Assembly (NCBI GenBank): GCA_023480605.1
Contig: JAMCWS010000047.1
Span: 1 to 13,428, forward strand
From: a bacterium
GTDB taxonomy: Bacteria > Sumerlaeota > Sumerlaeia > MVZB01
Length of the DNA: 13,428 nucleotides
Direction of reading: 5' to 3'
This document shows, one piece after another, positions 1 through 6,970 of the stretch. Positions within the stretch are counted from its first letter, which is position 1. Every line of letters begins with the position of its first letter. The notes under the pieces were generated by a model. It was not told where the DNA came from, made no database searches, and saw only the letters and a list, made by a program, of their open reading frames with translations. The position numbers and the translations under genes are program-made.

Positions 1-2958
1 AATTGTGGCGTTGTAGAGCACGTCGATCGTCTGGCCCGAGCGATGCCGGATCGTCAATGGGTAGTTGCGCACGAAACCATCGGCGAGCACCTTGCGGTAG
101 CCCGCGTTGGCTTGGTCCGGTTCGGTGAAGTAAGCGGAGAAATCGGTGCCGACCAGTTCCTGGCGGGCGACGCCGGTGGCCTCTTCGGTTGCCCGGTTCA
201 CGTCGGTGATCTTGCCGTCGCGGCTGATGGTGACCAGGGGATCGAGGCTGGCCTCGATCAAGGCGCGGGCGTAGCGCGAGGTCTCGCGAGCCTGCTGTTC
301 GGCCAGCGTGCGCCGCGCGACTTCGTCCTTGAGCGTCTGGATCGTGGCGGTCAGTTGCGCCGTGCGCTCCTGGACGTGAGCGTCGAGCCGGTCGCGGGCT
401 TCGAGCAGCGTCTGTTCGGCCCGTTTCCGTTCGGTGATGTCGTTGTTGACCTCCAGGATGGCCGCCGGCCGGCCTTGTTCGTCGCGGTTGATCACCCAGT
501 GACTGGCCACCACGACCCGCCGGCCGTCCTTGCAGACGTGAAGCAGTTCGCTTTCCCATGAACCGTCGCGGATGAGCGCGGCTTTGATTTCGTCAAGCGG
601 CTGGGGGAATTCCGTCTTGAGCAGCACGTGGACGAGTTGGCCCACGGCTTCGTCTTTCGTCCAGCCGTAGAGCGTTTCGGCGCCGCGATTCCAGCGCACG
701 ATCCGCTCGTTCATGTCCCAGGCGAACGCGTGAGCCAGTTCCACCAGGTCGGCCTGTTCGCGCAACCGCTTCGCCTGCTGTTCCAGAAGCTGCTCGTTTT
801 GTTTGCGTTCCGTGATGTCCATGCCATAGATGCGGATCCGCCTGGTCTGCTCGACGAAGTACATCATCTGTTGATACCAGCGTCCCTGGACGAAAACTTC
901 ACGAACGGTTCCGGCCGTGCCCGTCCGACTCAGTTCGCGCGCCGTCTCCGGCCAGCCTTCGAGCCAGGGGTGATCGGCCCGCCGCTCGCGCAGATCGGGA
1001 AACAGTTTCTCGGCCGCCGGGTTGAGGAATTCCACGCCCCCTTCCAGGTCGGCCTCGATCACGGGATATGGATTGACCTGGGGGAAGGAGGCCAGCCAGG
1101 CGATCCTTTCCTGGGCGCGCTTGCGCTCGGTGACGTCGACGAACAGGACGGCGAACTGGCCCGGCGCCGTGCGATAGGCGAACACCTCGAAATCCCGTCC
1201 AAGAACGGCGGAGCGATTCTCGAAATGCACCGAGCGCCCCGTCAGGGCCACATCGCCGTAGATCTTCACCCACACGGCGCTTTCGCCCGGCAGAACCTCG
1301 CTCAGGAGCCGGCCCACCACGTCGCCGCGCCTGAGACCCGTCAGCCACTCGAAGGCGGGATTGATTTCCAGGAAGCGATAATCGCGGGGAACGCCCTTCC
1401 CGTCGCAGACGATTTCGTGGAGGGCGAAACCCTCGGTCATGCCGTTGAACAGCGAACGGTAGCGCGCCTCGCTCTCGCGCAGCGCCTGCTCATTCCGGAT
1501 GCGGATCATGGCCGTGGCCACCTGGTCGGCCACGGCCTTCATGAGCGACAGGTCTTCGTCGCTGAAGGTTTCGCGGTTGCGGGTCCCGAACGACAGGGTG
1601 CCGATGGTCTTGCCGCCGGGCCCCTGGAGCGGGTGGCAGGCGTAGGCCCGGATGCCGTAAGCCTTCACCAGTTCGGTGCGCGGGTCGGGGGTGGAGGGAA
1701 TCCGTTCGGCGACGATGCGCTGGCCGTCGCGCGCCACGCAGCCGCAAACGGCCGCGCCGTAATCGAGCCACTCGATCCGCTTGGCCTCTTCCCGTGGGAT
1801 GCCGGCCGAGGCGTTGAGGCGCAGGCGCCCGGCCCGCTCGTCGACAAGGTAATTGAAGAAAGCGTGACAGTCCAGATGCGCCATCACTCTGCGGCACAAC
1901 GAGTCCACGGCCCCTTGCGGATCGGACGTTTTCAACAAATTGTCGGCGGTTTCGGCCAGAAGTTCAAAGCGCTCCAGGATGTGTTGCCGGGCAACCTCGG
2001 CCCGCTTGCGCTCCGTGACGTCGCGCAGGATGACCTGGACGGCCGTTCCTTCGGCGTCGGTGAAGGCGACACCGGCGGATTCGACATCGACCACCACTCC
2101 GTCGAGGCGGACGATTATTTCGTCCACGAGCGGCTGGGATTCGCCTTGCAGCGCCCGTTCGATGCGCTCGCGCACGAGCGCGTGGCAATCGGGATGGAAG
2201 ATGTCGAAGGGCGACTTGCCCACGATTTGTTCGGGTCGGTCGGCGCCCAGCAGGCGCAGCGCCGCGGGGTTGGCGAACTCGATCCGGCCGGCGCGAATGA
2301 CGAAAATGGCGTCGGGGCAAACCTCCACCAGGCCGCGGTAGCGCGCCTCGCTCGCATGCATGTTTACCCGGACCTGCCGGTGGACCGAGTTCTCGATCAG
2401 CTCCCAGGCGCCGTTATTTTTGATCAGGGCGAACTGGTGGTTGCGCACGACATCGAGGATTTCGAAGGCGTCGCACCGGCTCAGGGAATAAGTGCACAGA
2501 GCGATGATCCGGTATCGGCACAGGACGCGGTTGACCTCGTGTTCATACTCGGCGAAATCCTGCCAGTCTTCCTTTTCCAGCCAAACGGTGTTGCCCGACA
2601 GGCGCAGGCCGTCGAAGCCCCGCGCCAGGGCGGATTCCATCTTTTCGACCCAACCGGCCAAAACTCGCTGCAGATCGAACCGGCCGTCTTTGAGATACCA
2701 ATCGGTGTAGGGCAATATCTCGATCTGCCCGGCGCGCCGGCAACGGTCGAAATCCGGCACGGCGCTCGCCAGCGCCGCCTCGGCCTCTTCGCGGCTGAGG
2801 TCGGCCGAGGTTATCCACATGCAAAATTCATTATTTTCGAGCCCGGCCTTGAAATAGGAAACCAGGATGTCGGCAAGGTCTCGCCCCGTCTGGTAAAACT
2901 GGCAGAAATGCGTGCCCCAGGGCGAGTCGCCGATAATATCGATGCCTGTTTTTCTCAT
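1..2958 (-). CDS. MEDS / multi-PAS / GAF sensor protein (probable histidine kinase or other signalling enzyme), C-terminus outside the window
   Basis: The frame is open from an ATG at 2958 to the left edge (986 residues), with a GGGGGAG ribosome site at 2973-2967, eight bases before the start. Residues about 8-165 match the MEDS sensory domain, with GTHFCQFY near the start and WITS after it. Then come PAS 1 (about 203-325, ending DVTERKRAE), GAF (about 330-483), PAS 2 (about 493-612, DVTERKRAQ), PAS 3 (about 617-717, DITERKQNE), PAS 4 (about 720-843, DITERKRAE), a coiled coil (about 843-895) and a fifth PAS (from about 895) that is cut by the edge. No transmembrane segment is visible, so it is probably a soluble sensor. 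The repeated PAS exit motifs and register-breaking coiled coil are typical of hybrid or simple histidine kinases, but no kinase, GGDEF or other output domain is inside the window, so the output is inferred. The gene is monocistronic at its 5' end. Confidence 0.9.
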   Translation of the reverse strand, partial: MRKTGIDIIGDSPWGTHFCQFYQTGRDLADILVSYFKAGLENNEFCMWITSADLSREEAEAALASAVPDFDRCRRAGQIEILPYTDWYLKDGRFDLQRVLAGWVEKMESALARGFDGLRLSGNTVWLEKEDWQDFAEYEHEVNRVLCRYRIIALCTYSLSRCDAFEILDVVRNHQFALIKNNGAWELIENSVHRQVRVNMHASEARYRGLVEVCPDAIFVIRAGRIEFANPAALRLLGADRPEQIVGKSPFDIFHPDCHALVRERIERALQGESQPLVDEIIVRLDGVVVDVESAGVAFTDAEGTAVQVILRDVTERKRAEVARQHILERFELLAETADNLLKTSDPQGAVDSLCRRVMAHLDCHAFFNYLVDERAGRLRLNASAGIPREEAKRIEWLDYGAAVCGCVARDGQRIVAERIPSTPDPRTELVKAYGIRAYACHPLQGPGGKTIGTLSFGTRNRETFSDEDLSLMKAVADQVATAMIRIRNEQALRESEARYRSLFNGMTEGFALHEIVCDGKGVPRDYRFLEINPAFEWLTGLRRGDVVGRLLSEVLPGESAVWVKIYGDVALTGRSVHFENRSAVLGRDFEVFAYRTAPGQFAVLFVDVTERKRAQERIAWLASFPQVNPYPVIEADLEGGVEFLNPAAEKLFPDLRERRADHPWLEGWPETARELSRTGTAGTVREVFVQGRWYQQMMYFVEQTRRIRIYGMDITERKQNEQLLEQQAKRLREQADLVELAHAFAWDMNERIVRWNRGAETLYGWTKDEAVGQLVHVLLKTEFPQPLDEIKAALIRDGSWESELLHVCKDGRRVVVASHWVINRDEQGRPAAILEVNNDITERKRAEQTLLEARDRLDAHVQERTAQLTATIQTLKDEVARRTLAEQQARETSRYARALIEASLDPLVTISRDGKITDVNRATEEATGVARQELVGTDFSAYFTEPDQANAGYRKVLADGFVRNYPLTIRHRSGQTIDVLYNATI

Positions 2959-3133
2959 ATGCGTCGCTCCCCCGGAAAAAAAGCTCCCCGGCGACGCGAT
3001 CGGGCCGGCGTTATTCGCGCCACTGCCCCGGGTTTGCATCCCGTGTAGGTTCCCGTTTGGACTGGCCATTCAACGCACCCCCAATTCGCCAACCGCACGG
3101 AGCCATCGCCGATAGATCGGGTGGAATCGAAAA

Positions 3134-3163
3134 ATTATGACAGGACCGCCATGCCAAAGTCAA
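3134..3163 (-). promoter_or_regulatory. sigma70-type promoter for the MEDS/PAS sensor gene
   Basis: Read on the minus strand, a -35 box TTGACT (3163-3158, 5 of 6 consensus bases) is followed after 18 bases by a -10 box CATAAT (3139-3134, 5 of 6). Transcription would start near 3127 and give a leader of about 170 bases before the ATG at 2958. The -35 box lies inside the inverted repeat at 3148-3196, which suggests control by a DNA-binding protein. The call rests on sequence match only. Confidence 0.6.
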
Positions 3164-3196
3164 AGCGAACTTGACTTCGCTCGATCTTGGCATCGC
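3148..3196. repeat. nested inverted repeat over the sensor-gene -35 box (possible operator)
   Basis: Two dyads are nested. The outer arms are ATGCCAA (3151-3157) and TTGGCAT (3187-3193), flanked after one mismatch by two more pairing bases on each side. The inner arms are AAGTCAA (3157-3163) and TTGACTT (3171-3177) around a seven-base loop. The inner left arm contains the predicted -35 box of the leftward promoter. An operator or a hairpin in the untranscribed DNA are both possible; the location favours an operator. Confidence 0.45.
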
Positions 3197-3301
3197 CGCC
3201 CTGCATGGGGGGTTGCGACACGCAATGGCCTATCCCACGTGAGTGATGTGCATGGCCAGGGATTTTCGTCGCTTCTGCATTACCGACACGTAAGTTGTTA
3301 T

Positions 3302-3338
3302 GATAACGGATAACGATCACGATCACGATTACGATTAC
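3302..3338. repeat. short tandem repeat, six GATNAC hexamers
   Basis: Six units of GATNAC follow one another: GATAAC twice (with one extra G between them), GATCAC twice, then GATTAC twice. The variable base changes in pairs. The repeat starts 16 bases past the stop codon of the leftward 7TM-HD gene, so it would lie in the 3' untranslated end of that transcript. A short palindrome, GTTAT-G-ATAAC (3297-3307), overlaps its distal end. Confidence 0.8.
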
Positions 3339-3353
3339 GAAAAAGTGGGGCGG

Positions 3354-5702
3354 TCAGCCCTGCGTGCCGGTCGGGACGGGGCCGGCGATGGCGATGGGGC
3401 CGGTGGTTTCGCGTGCGTCGCGCGGGGGTTCGCGTCGCTGGGGCGGCGCCGGGTAGGCGATGCGGAAGTGGTAACGCGCCATCAATGTCCGCACGAAGGC
3501 CTCGCGGATCAGATAGAGGTGGCGCAGCGTCAGGTCGCACTCGTCGAACTGGCCGTCGAGAAACTTTTCGGATATTGTCTGCTGCACGACGCGGCGCAGT
3601 TCGTTGATGTTGACCTGGCCCGACGTGAAACGGCTGGCCGCCGTCGCTTCGACCGAGTCAGCCAGCAGCACGATGGCCGTCTCGACCGATTGCGGTTTGG
3701 GTCCGGGGTAGCGGAAGTCCTCCTCGTGAACCGGATCGACCGTCTCGCTGTTTTCGTAACGCTTGAGCGCCTCGGTGTAGAAGATGCGGATAAGGCCCGT
3801 GCCGTGATGCTGGGGGATGAAGTCGACGACCTTTTGCGGCAAGCCGGCCTTGCGGGCCAGTTCTATCCCCTCTTTGACGTGGTTCTTGATGATCAGCACG
3901 CTCATGTATGGCGTCAGGCGCGAGTGCGCCTTCTTGTCGTCGAGTGTCACCTGGTTTTCGGAATAATACTTGGGCTTGACCATCTTGCCGATATCATGGA
4001 AATACGAGCCGGCGCGCACCAGCAGATAGTTGGCGCCGATGGCTTCGGCCGCGGCTTCGGCCAGTTTGGTCACGTTGAGCACGTGCTGGTAGGTGCCCGG
4101 CGAGCGCTCCTCGAGCTGGGCGAGCAGGGGGTGCTTGAGACCGGTCAGCTCGAGCAGCCGCAGGTCGGTCACGATGCCGAAGGCCTTCTCGAAGACCACC
4201 AGCAGGATGAGCGTGCCGAAAGCGCACGCCAGGCCGTTGATGAAGACGAAGATCAGTTCGCGGACCAGGGGCAGCGAGGCCGAAACGAGCAGGGCCAGGA
4301 TGGCGATGGTCACCACGTTGACCAGACCCACCTGGACGCCGACGCGCAGCACTTCGCCGCGCGCCCGCATCCGCCGGCTGAGCATCACCGCCGCGTAGCC
4401 GCCGAACAGGGCGAAGACGATGAAGCCCAGGTCGCGGCCCGTCACGATGCCGAAGAGACAGCTGGTCGCCAGCACCAGGGCGAAGGCCACGCGCGGGGTC
4501 AACAGCAGCGAAGCGAGGATGCCCACGATCGCCGCCGGAAACCACAGATCGGCCCGATTGCCCAATTGGGCCAGCAACAACTGGCCGATCGCCATGGCGA
4601 TGATCGGCGGCAGGGCGTGCAGGGTGATGGTCGAGGCGTTGAGGGGGGTGTCTTTCTGAAAGTAGCGCAGGTAGAAGGCGATGGCTGCGTAAAAGACCGC
4701 CGTTATGAGCAGGATGCCGACCATCTTGCGGGCGAAGGAGGCGCGGCCTTCGATGTTGATCTGCTGCAGGGCATCGGCCTGCAACTGGGTCAGCGGCACG
4801 TCCTTTTCGGCGATCAATTCGCCTGCCTGGAAGACCTTGGTCCGCGGATTCGCCTCCAGCGCCTTGAGCCGCGCTTCATAAGCGCTCTGCGACTTGGCGC
4901 TGTCGTATACCAGGTTGGGCTTGAGTATCGCCCTCAACAGTTCCGCGGCCGCCTGGCGGAACTCGGCCAGATTCGCGCCGGGAAATCTCGCCGGCAGGGC
5001 GCTGTTCAGCAGATAATTGTTTACCTCCTCGCGCCAGTCGAGCACGGTTGAGGGATCGGGCACCGGCTCTTCCTGATTCCAGGGATTGACCACCACGATC
5101 ACCCCGGCCCCCACGTGCGATTGATAGAGGGCCTTGTCCCAGACGATGGGGCGGAAATTGAGAATACTTGTGATGATCTGGTTGAGGTTGTCCTTGACGG
5201 CGCCGATCGACAGGTTGGCGGCGGCCAGGCGGTCGGGCAGAAACTGGTGCAGGCTCGAGTCGTCGAGGCCGATATCGTAGGAACTGCGCAACTTGCGGTT
5301 GAGCGTGCGCAGTTCGTTCGACGTCTTGGGGGCGGTGTTGATGACTTCCTCGACGAATCCGTTGAGTAGTTGACGGGCGGTGTTTTCGATGCTCGTCGTG
5401 TTGAGGACGTAGATCGCCTTCTTAGTTTTGACGATCTGCAGGCGCGCCTCCTCCGTGGCCTGCTGATCCTTGACTTCCAGGCGCGTGGTGGCGATCACGT
5501 CGCTGTGCGGCACCGCCCCTTTGACGGCGTTGTATGGCTTAATATAACTGTAGGGGGTCAGGATGGCGATGGTCAGCAGGTACCAGACGATGGCGCTGCC
5601 CCAGGCGGTCCAGCGGCGGACGGGGCGGATCTTGGCGGTCCGCCGCGGGCGCTTGGCCCCCGCCTCGTCGAGTCGCAGGGAACTGGGCGCGCCATTAGCC
5701 AT
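3354..5702 (-). CDS. pgpH: 7TM-HD family phosphohydrolase (PgpH-like c-di-AMP phosphodiesterase), 782 aa
   Basis: This is an inner-membrane signalling hydrolase. Family members such as Listeria PgpH cleave the second messenger c-di-AMP to pApA. A basic N-terminus precedes one membrane segment (about 33-51). An extracytoplasmic 7TMR-HDED-type domain follows (about 52-325), then a bundle of about seven hydrophobic segments (about 328-505) and a cytoplasmic HD domain. The metal-site residues are visible: H540 in GTYQHVLN, H569-D570 in FHDIGK, H608, H632-H633 in QHHGTG and D682 in LADSVEA. The ATG at 5702 was chosen because it overlaps the phoH stop by eight bases, which suggests translational coupling. 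A longer frame using TTG at 5750 adds 16 unlikely residues inside phoH. The protein ends in a proline- and glycine-rich tail. The substrate is inferred from the family; the fold and intact active site are seen. Confidence 0.93.
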   Translation of the reverse strand: MANGAPSSLRLDEAGAKRPRRTAKIRPVRRWTAWGSAIVWYLLTIAILTPYSYIKPYNAVKGAVPHSDVIATTRLEVKDQQATEEARLQIVKTKKAIYVLNTTSIENTARQLLNGFVEEVINTAPKTSNELRTLNRKLRSSYDIGLDDSSLHQFLPDRLAAANLSIGAVKDNLNQIITSILNFRPIVWDKALYQSHVGAGVIVVVNPWNQEEPVPDPSTVLDWREEVNNYLLNSALPARFPGANLAEFRQAAAELLRAILKPNLVYDSAKSQSAYEARLKALEANPRTKVFQAGELIAEKDVPLTQLQADALQQINIEGRASFARKMVGILLITAVFYAAIAFYLRYFQKDTPLNASTITLHALPPIIAMAIGQLLLAQLGNRADLWFPAAIVGILASLLLTPRVAFALVLATSCLFGIVTGRDLGFIVFALFGGYAAVMLSRRMRARGEVLRVGVQVGLVNVVTIAILALLVSASLPLVRELIFVFINGLACAFGTLILLVVFEKAFGIVTDLRLLELTGLKHPLLAQLEERSPGTYQHVLNVTKLAEAAAEAIGANYLLVRAGSYFHDIGKMVKPKYYSENQVTLDDKKAHSRLTPYMSVLIIKNHVKEGIELARKAGLPQKVVDFIPQHHGTGLIRIFYTEALKRYENSETVDPVHEEDFRYPGPKPQSVETAIVLLADSVEATAASRFTSGQVNINELRRVVQQTISEKFLDGQFDECDLTLRHLYLIREAFVRTLMARYHFRIAYPAPPQRREPPRDARETTGPIAIAGPVPTGTQG

Positions 5703-6567
5703 GAGATTCGTAGGCCTGGATGATTTTTTGCACCAGTGAATGGCGGACAACGTCGCGCCCGGTGAATTCGACGAATTCGATGCCGGGGACGTTTCGCAGA
5801 ACCTTGCGCACGTGGATCAGACCGGAGGACTTGCCTTGCGGCAGGTCCACCTGGGTAATGTCGCCGGTAATGACGGCCTGGGAATCGAATCCCAGACGAG
5901 TGAGGAACATTTTCATCTGTTCGTTGGAGGTGTTCTGGGCCTCGTCGAGAATGATGAAGCTGTTGTTGAGCGTCCGCCCGCGCATGAAGGCCAGTGGGGC
6001 GATTTCAATGATGCCGTCGTCCATGTAGGCGCGCATCTTTTCCGTGTCGAGCATCTCGTAGAGCGCGTCGTAGAGGGGGCGGACATAAGGATTGAACTTG
6101 GCGGCGATGTCGCCGGGCAGAAAGCCGAGTTTCTCGCCGGCCTCCACGGCCGGCCGCACCAGGATGATCCGGCCCACGTGGCCGCTCATCAGGCTGGCGA
6201 CGGCCATCGCCACGGCCAGGTAAGTCTTGCCCGTGCCGGCCGGGCCGATGGCGAAGACGATGTCGTGTTTGCGGATGGCCTCGATGTAATGACGCTGGTT
6301 GGGCGTCAACGGTGCCACATGCTTGCGCTTGAGCGGCACGGGAATGGTGTCGAGAAAGACTTCCTGCAGCGCGCCGGGGTGGTTTTCACCCACGAAGTGG
6401 TCGGCCGCCACGTCGATCTGGTGCTCGGTGATGGTCGTCTTCTTGGCGCGTTGCACTTCAAGGAGTTCGGTGATCAGGTTGAACGCCTTGTCAACCTCGC
6501 CCGGATCGCCGGTGATGCGCAATTCATTCCCCCTGGGGATGACCCTGGCTTTGAGGTGCGCCTGCAT
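5695..6567 (-). CDS. phoH: PhoH family P-loop ATPase (ATG-bounded part, 290 aa; true N-terminus lies upstream)
   Basis: This is a PhoH/YbeZ-type cytoplasmic ATPase, a family tied to RNA metabolism and usually found with the rRNA endonuclease YbeY. Numbered from the ATG at 6567, the Walker A motif GPAGTGKT is at about 108-115 (K114) and the Walker B motif LDEAQN at about 207-212 (D208, E209). The helicase-like pieces VRPAVEAGEKLGFLPG and TGDITQVDLP are also present. The N-terminal RNA-binding-like segment RVIPRGNELRITG is at the start. At 290 residues it is shorter than usual (about 315-345), and the same frame continues upstream with the conserved piece LLTFCGRNDSKLKKM. Initiation at 6567 therefore probably truncates the annotation, not the protein (see the next entry). 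The gene heads an operon with the 7TM-HD gene, overlapping it by eight bases, an arrangement common in many bacteria. Confidence 0.93.
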   Translation of the reverse strand: MQAHLKARVIPRGNELRITGDPGEVDKAFNLITELLEVQRAKKTTITEHQIDVAADHFVGENHPGALQEVFLDTIPVPLKRKHVAPLTPNQRHYIEAIRKHDIVFAIGPAGTGKTYLAVAMAVASLMSGHVGRIILVRPAVEAGEKLGFLPGDIAAKFNPYVRPLYDALYEMLDTEKMRAYMDDGIIEIAPLAFMRGRTLNNSFIILDEAQNTSNEQMKMFLTRLGFDSQAVITGDITQVDLPQGKSSGLIHVRKVLRNVPGIEFVEFTGRDVVRHSLVQKIIQAYESHG

Positions 6568-6721
6568 TTTCTTGAGTTTGCTGTCGTTGCGGCCGCAAAA
6601 CGTGAGCAGTTCGTCCTGGTCCAGGGTGATGACTTTCAGAACTTGGTTTTTCGTCCGGATCGTTCGGAAACCTCGCTTCCAGGGAATCGCCCCGCAACCG
6701 GGTGTCCGCGCCTCCCGCCAT
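6568..6721 (-). other. probable N-terminal extension of phoH, split between two reading frames
   Basis: The phoH frame stays open upstream to 6720, where a TGA (6723-6721) stops it, and encodes the family-typical piece VITLDQDELLTFCGRND. It has no ATG, GTG or TTG there; CTG at 6639 is the nearest possible start. An ATG at 6721, close below the strong promoter, opens the neighbouring frame and gives an acidic, ordinary-looking peptide beginning MAGGADTRLRGDSLEARF. The two frames would join into about 341 residues if one A of the A5 run (minus strand, 6651-6647) were absent. Either this is a one-base assembly or natural frameshift, or translation starts at a non-standard codon. Confidence 0.55.
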
Positions 6722-6742
6722 CAGCCGCAGCCCCCAAGCCTC

Positions 6743-6772
6743 ATCGTACCGACCCCCTTTTTGGGCTGTCAA
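6743..6772 (-). promoter_or_regulatory. sigma70-type promoter for the phoH-pgpH operon
   Basis: On the minus strand a perfect -35 box TTGACA (6772-6767) is followed after 18 bases by TACGAT (6748-6743, 4 of 6). The start of transcription would be near 6736, only about 15 bases before the ATG at 6721, with a GGGGG stretch (6735-6731) at ribosome-site distance. This short leader supports the ATG at 6721 as the real phoH start, although it is out of frame with the body of the gene. Confidence 0.6.
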
Positions 6773-6812
6773 GCGGAAAGCGGCCCGAACGATAATCGCA
6801 GCAATGCGGATC

Positions 6813-6840
6813 CGTTTCGCTCCGTCACCGGCGAAAAACG
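6813..6840. repeat. imperfect inverted repeat between divergent genes
   Basis: CGTTTCGC (6813-6820) and GCGAAAAACG (6831-6840) pair, with two unpaired A bases, around a ten-base loop. The site lies between the phoH promoter and the start of the rightward membrane-protein gene and could be an operator or a hairpin in the leader of the latter. A GCG trinucleotide run follows at about 6895-6910. Both could be chance in GC-rich DNA. Confidence 0.25.
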
Positions 6841-6970
6841 TTGATGCAAGGGGGACGGGCATTTCGATAAGCTGAGGCGTGATCGTGTTCCCGTCGCGGC
6901 GGCGGCGGCGCCGGGCGTGTCTGCGGGGGGCCGGCCGCGTATCCGCAGGACCCGTCGAAGGATTGCCGTA

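Larger units (their letters stand above)
2959..3353. other. intergenic region between the sensor gene and the 7TM-HD gene
   Basis: This 395-base gap holds the 5' leader and promoter of the sensor gene, the nested inverted repeat and the GATNAC tandem repeat. I see no credible small gene in it. An open frame on the minus strand (3326-3135) begins inside the hexamer repeat and has no ribosome site or recognisable protein motif. The conserved partner gene ybeY, often found directly after the 7TM-HD gene, is not here. Confidence 0.7.

Noticed and set aside
628..3048. 806-codon open frame on the plus strand
   Set aside because: It is antisense to the MEDS/PAS gene in exactly matched codon register, so its openness follows from high GC codon use. 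Its product has no known motif, while the minus strand gives repeated PAS signatures.
3297..3307. GTTAT-G-ATAAC palindrome
   Set aside because: It overlaps the GATNAC repeat and its symmetry can be explained by the repeat unit, so it is not counted as a separate operator.
3340..3360. Possible intrinsic terminator of the 7TM-HD gene
   Set aside because: A TTTTT run on the minus strand (3344-3340) follows a GGGC/GCCC stem, but the stem is only four base pairs and overlaps the stop codon, so it is too weak to annotate.
3300..5051. 583-codon open frame on the plus strand
   Set aside because: It begins in the GATNAC repeat and is antisense to the 7TM-HD gene; the product is a low-complexity string without domain features.
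5740..6795. 351-codon open frame on the plus strand opposite phoH
   Set aside because: It is the antisense shadow of a clearly recognised PhoH protein with Walker A and B motifs.
6841..6871. Plus-strand promoter TTGATG to GATAAG before the MFS/SpeE gene
   Set aside because: Both boxes match only 4 of 6 bases and the spacing is 19, so it is not better than background.
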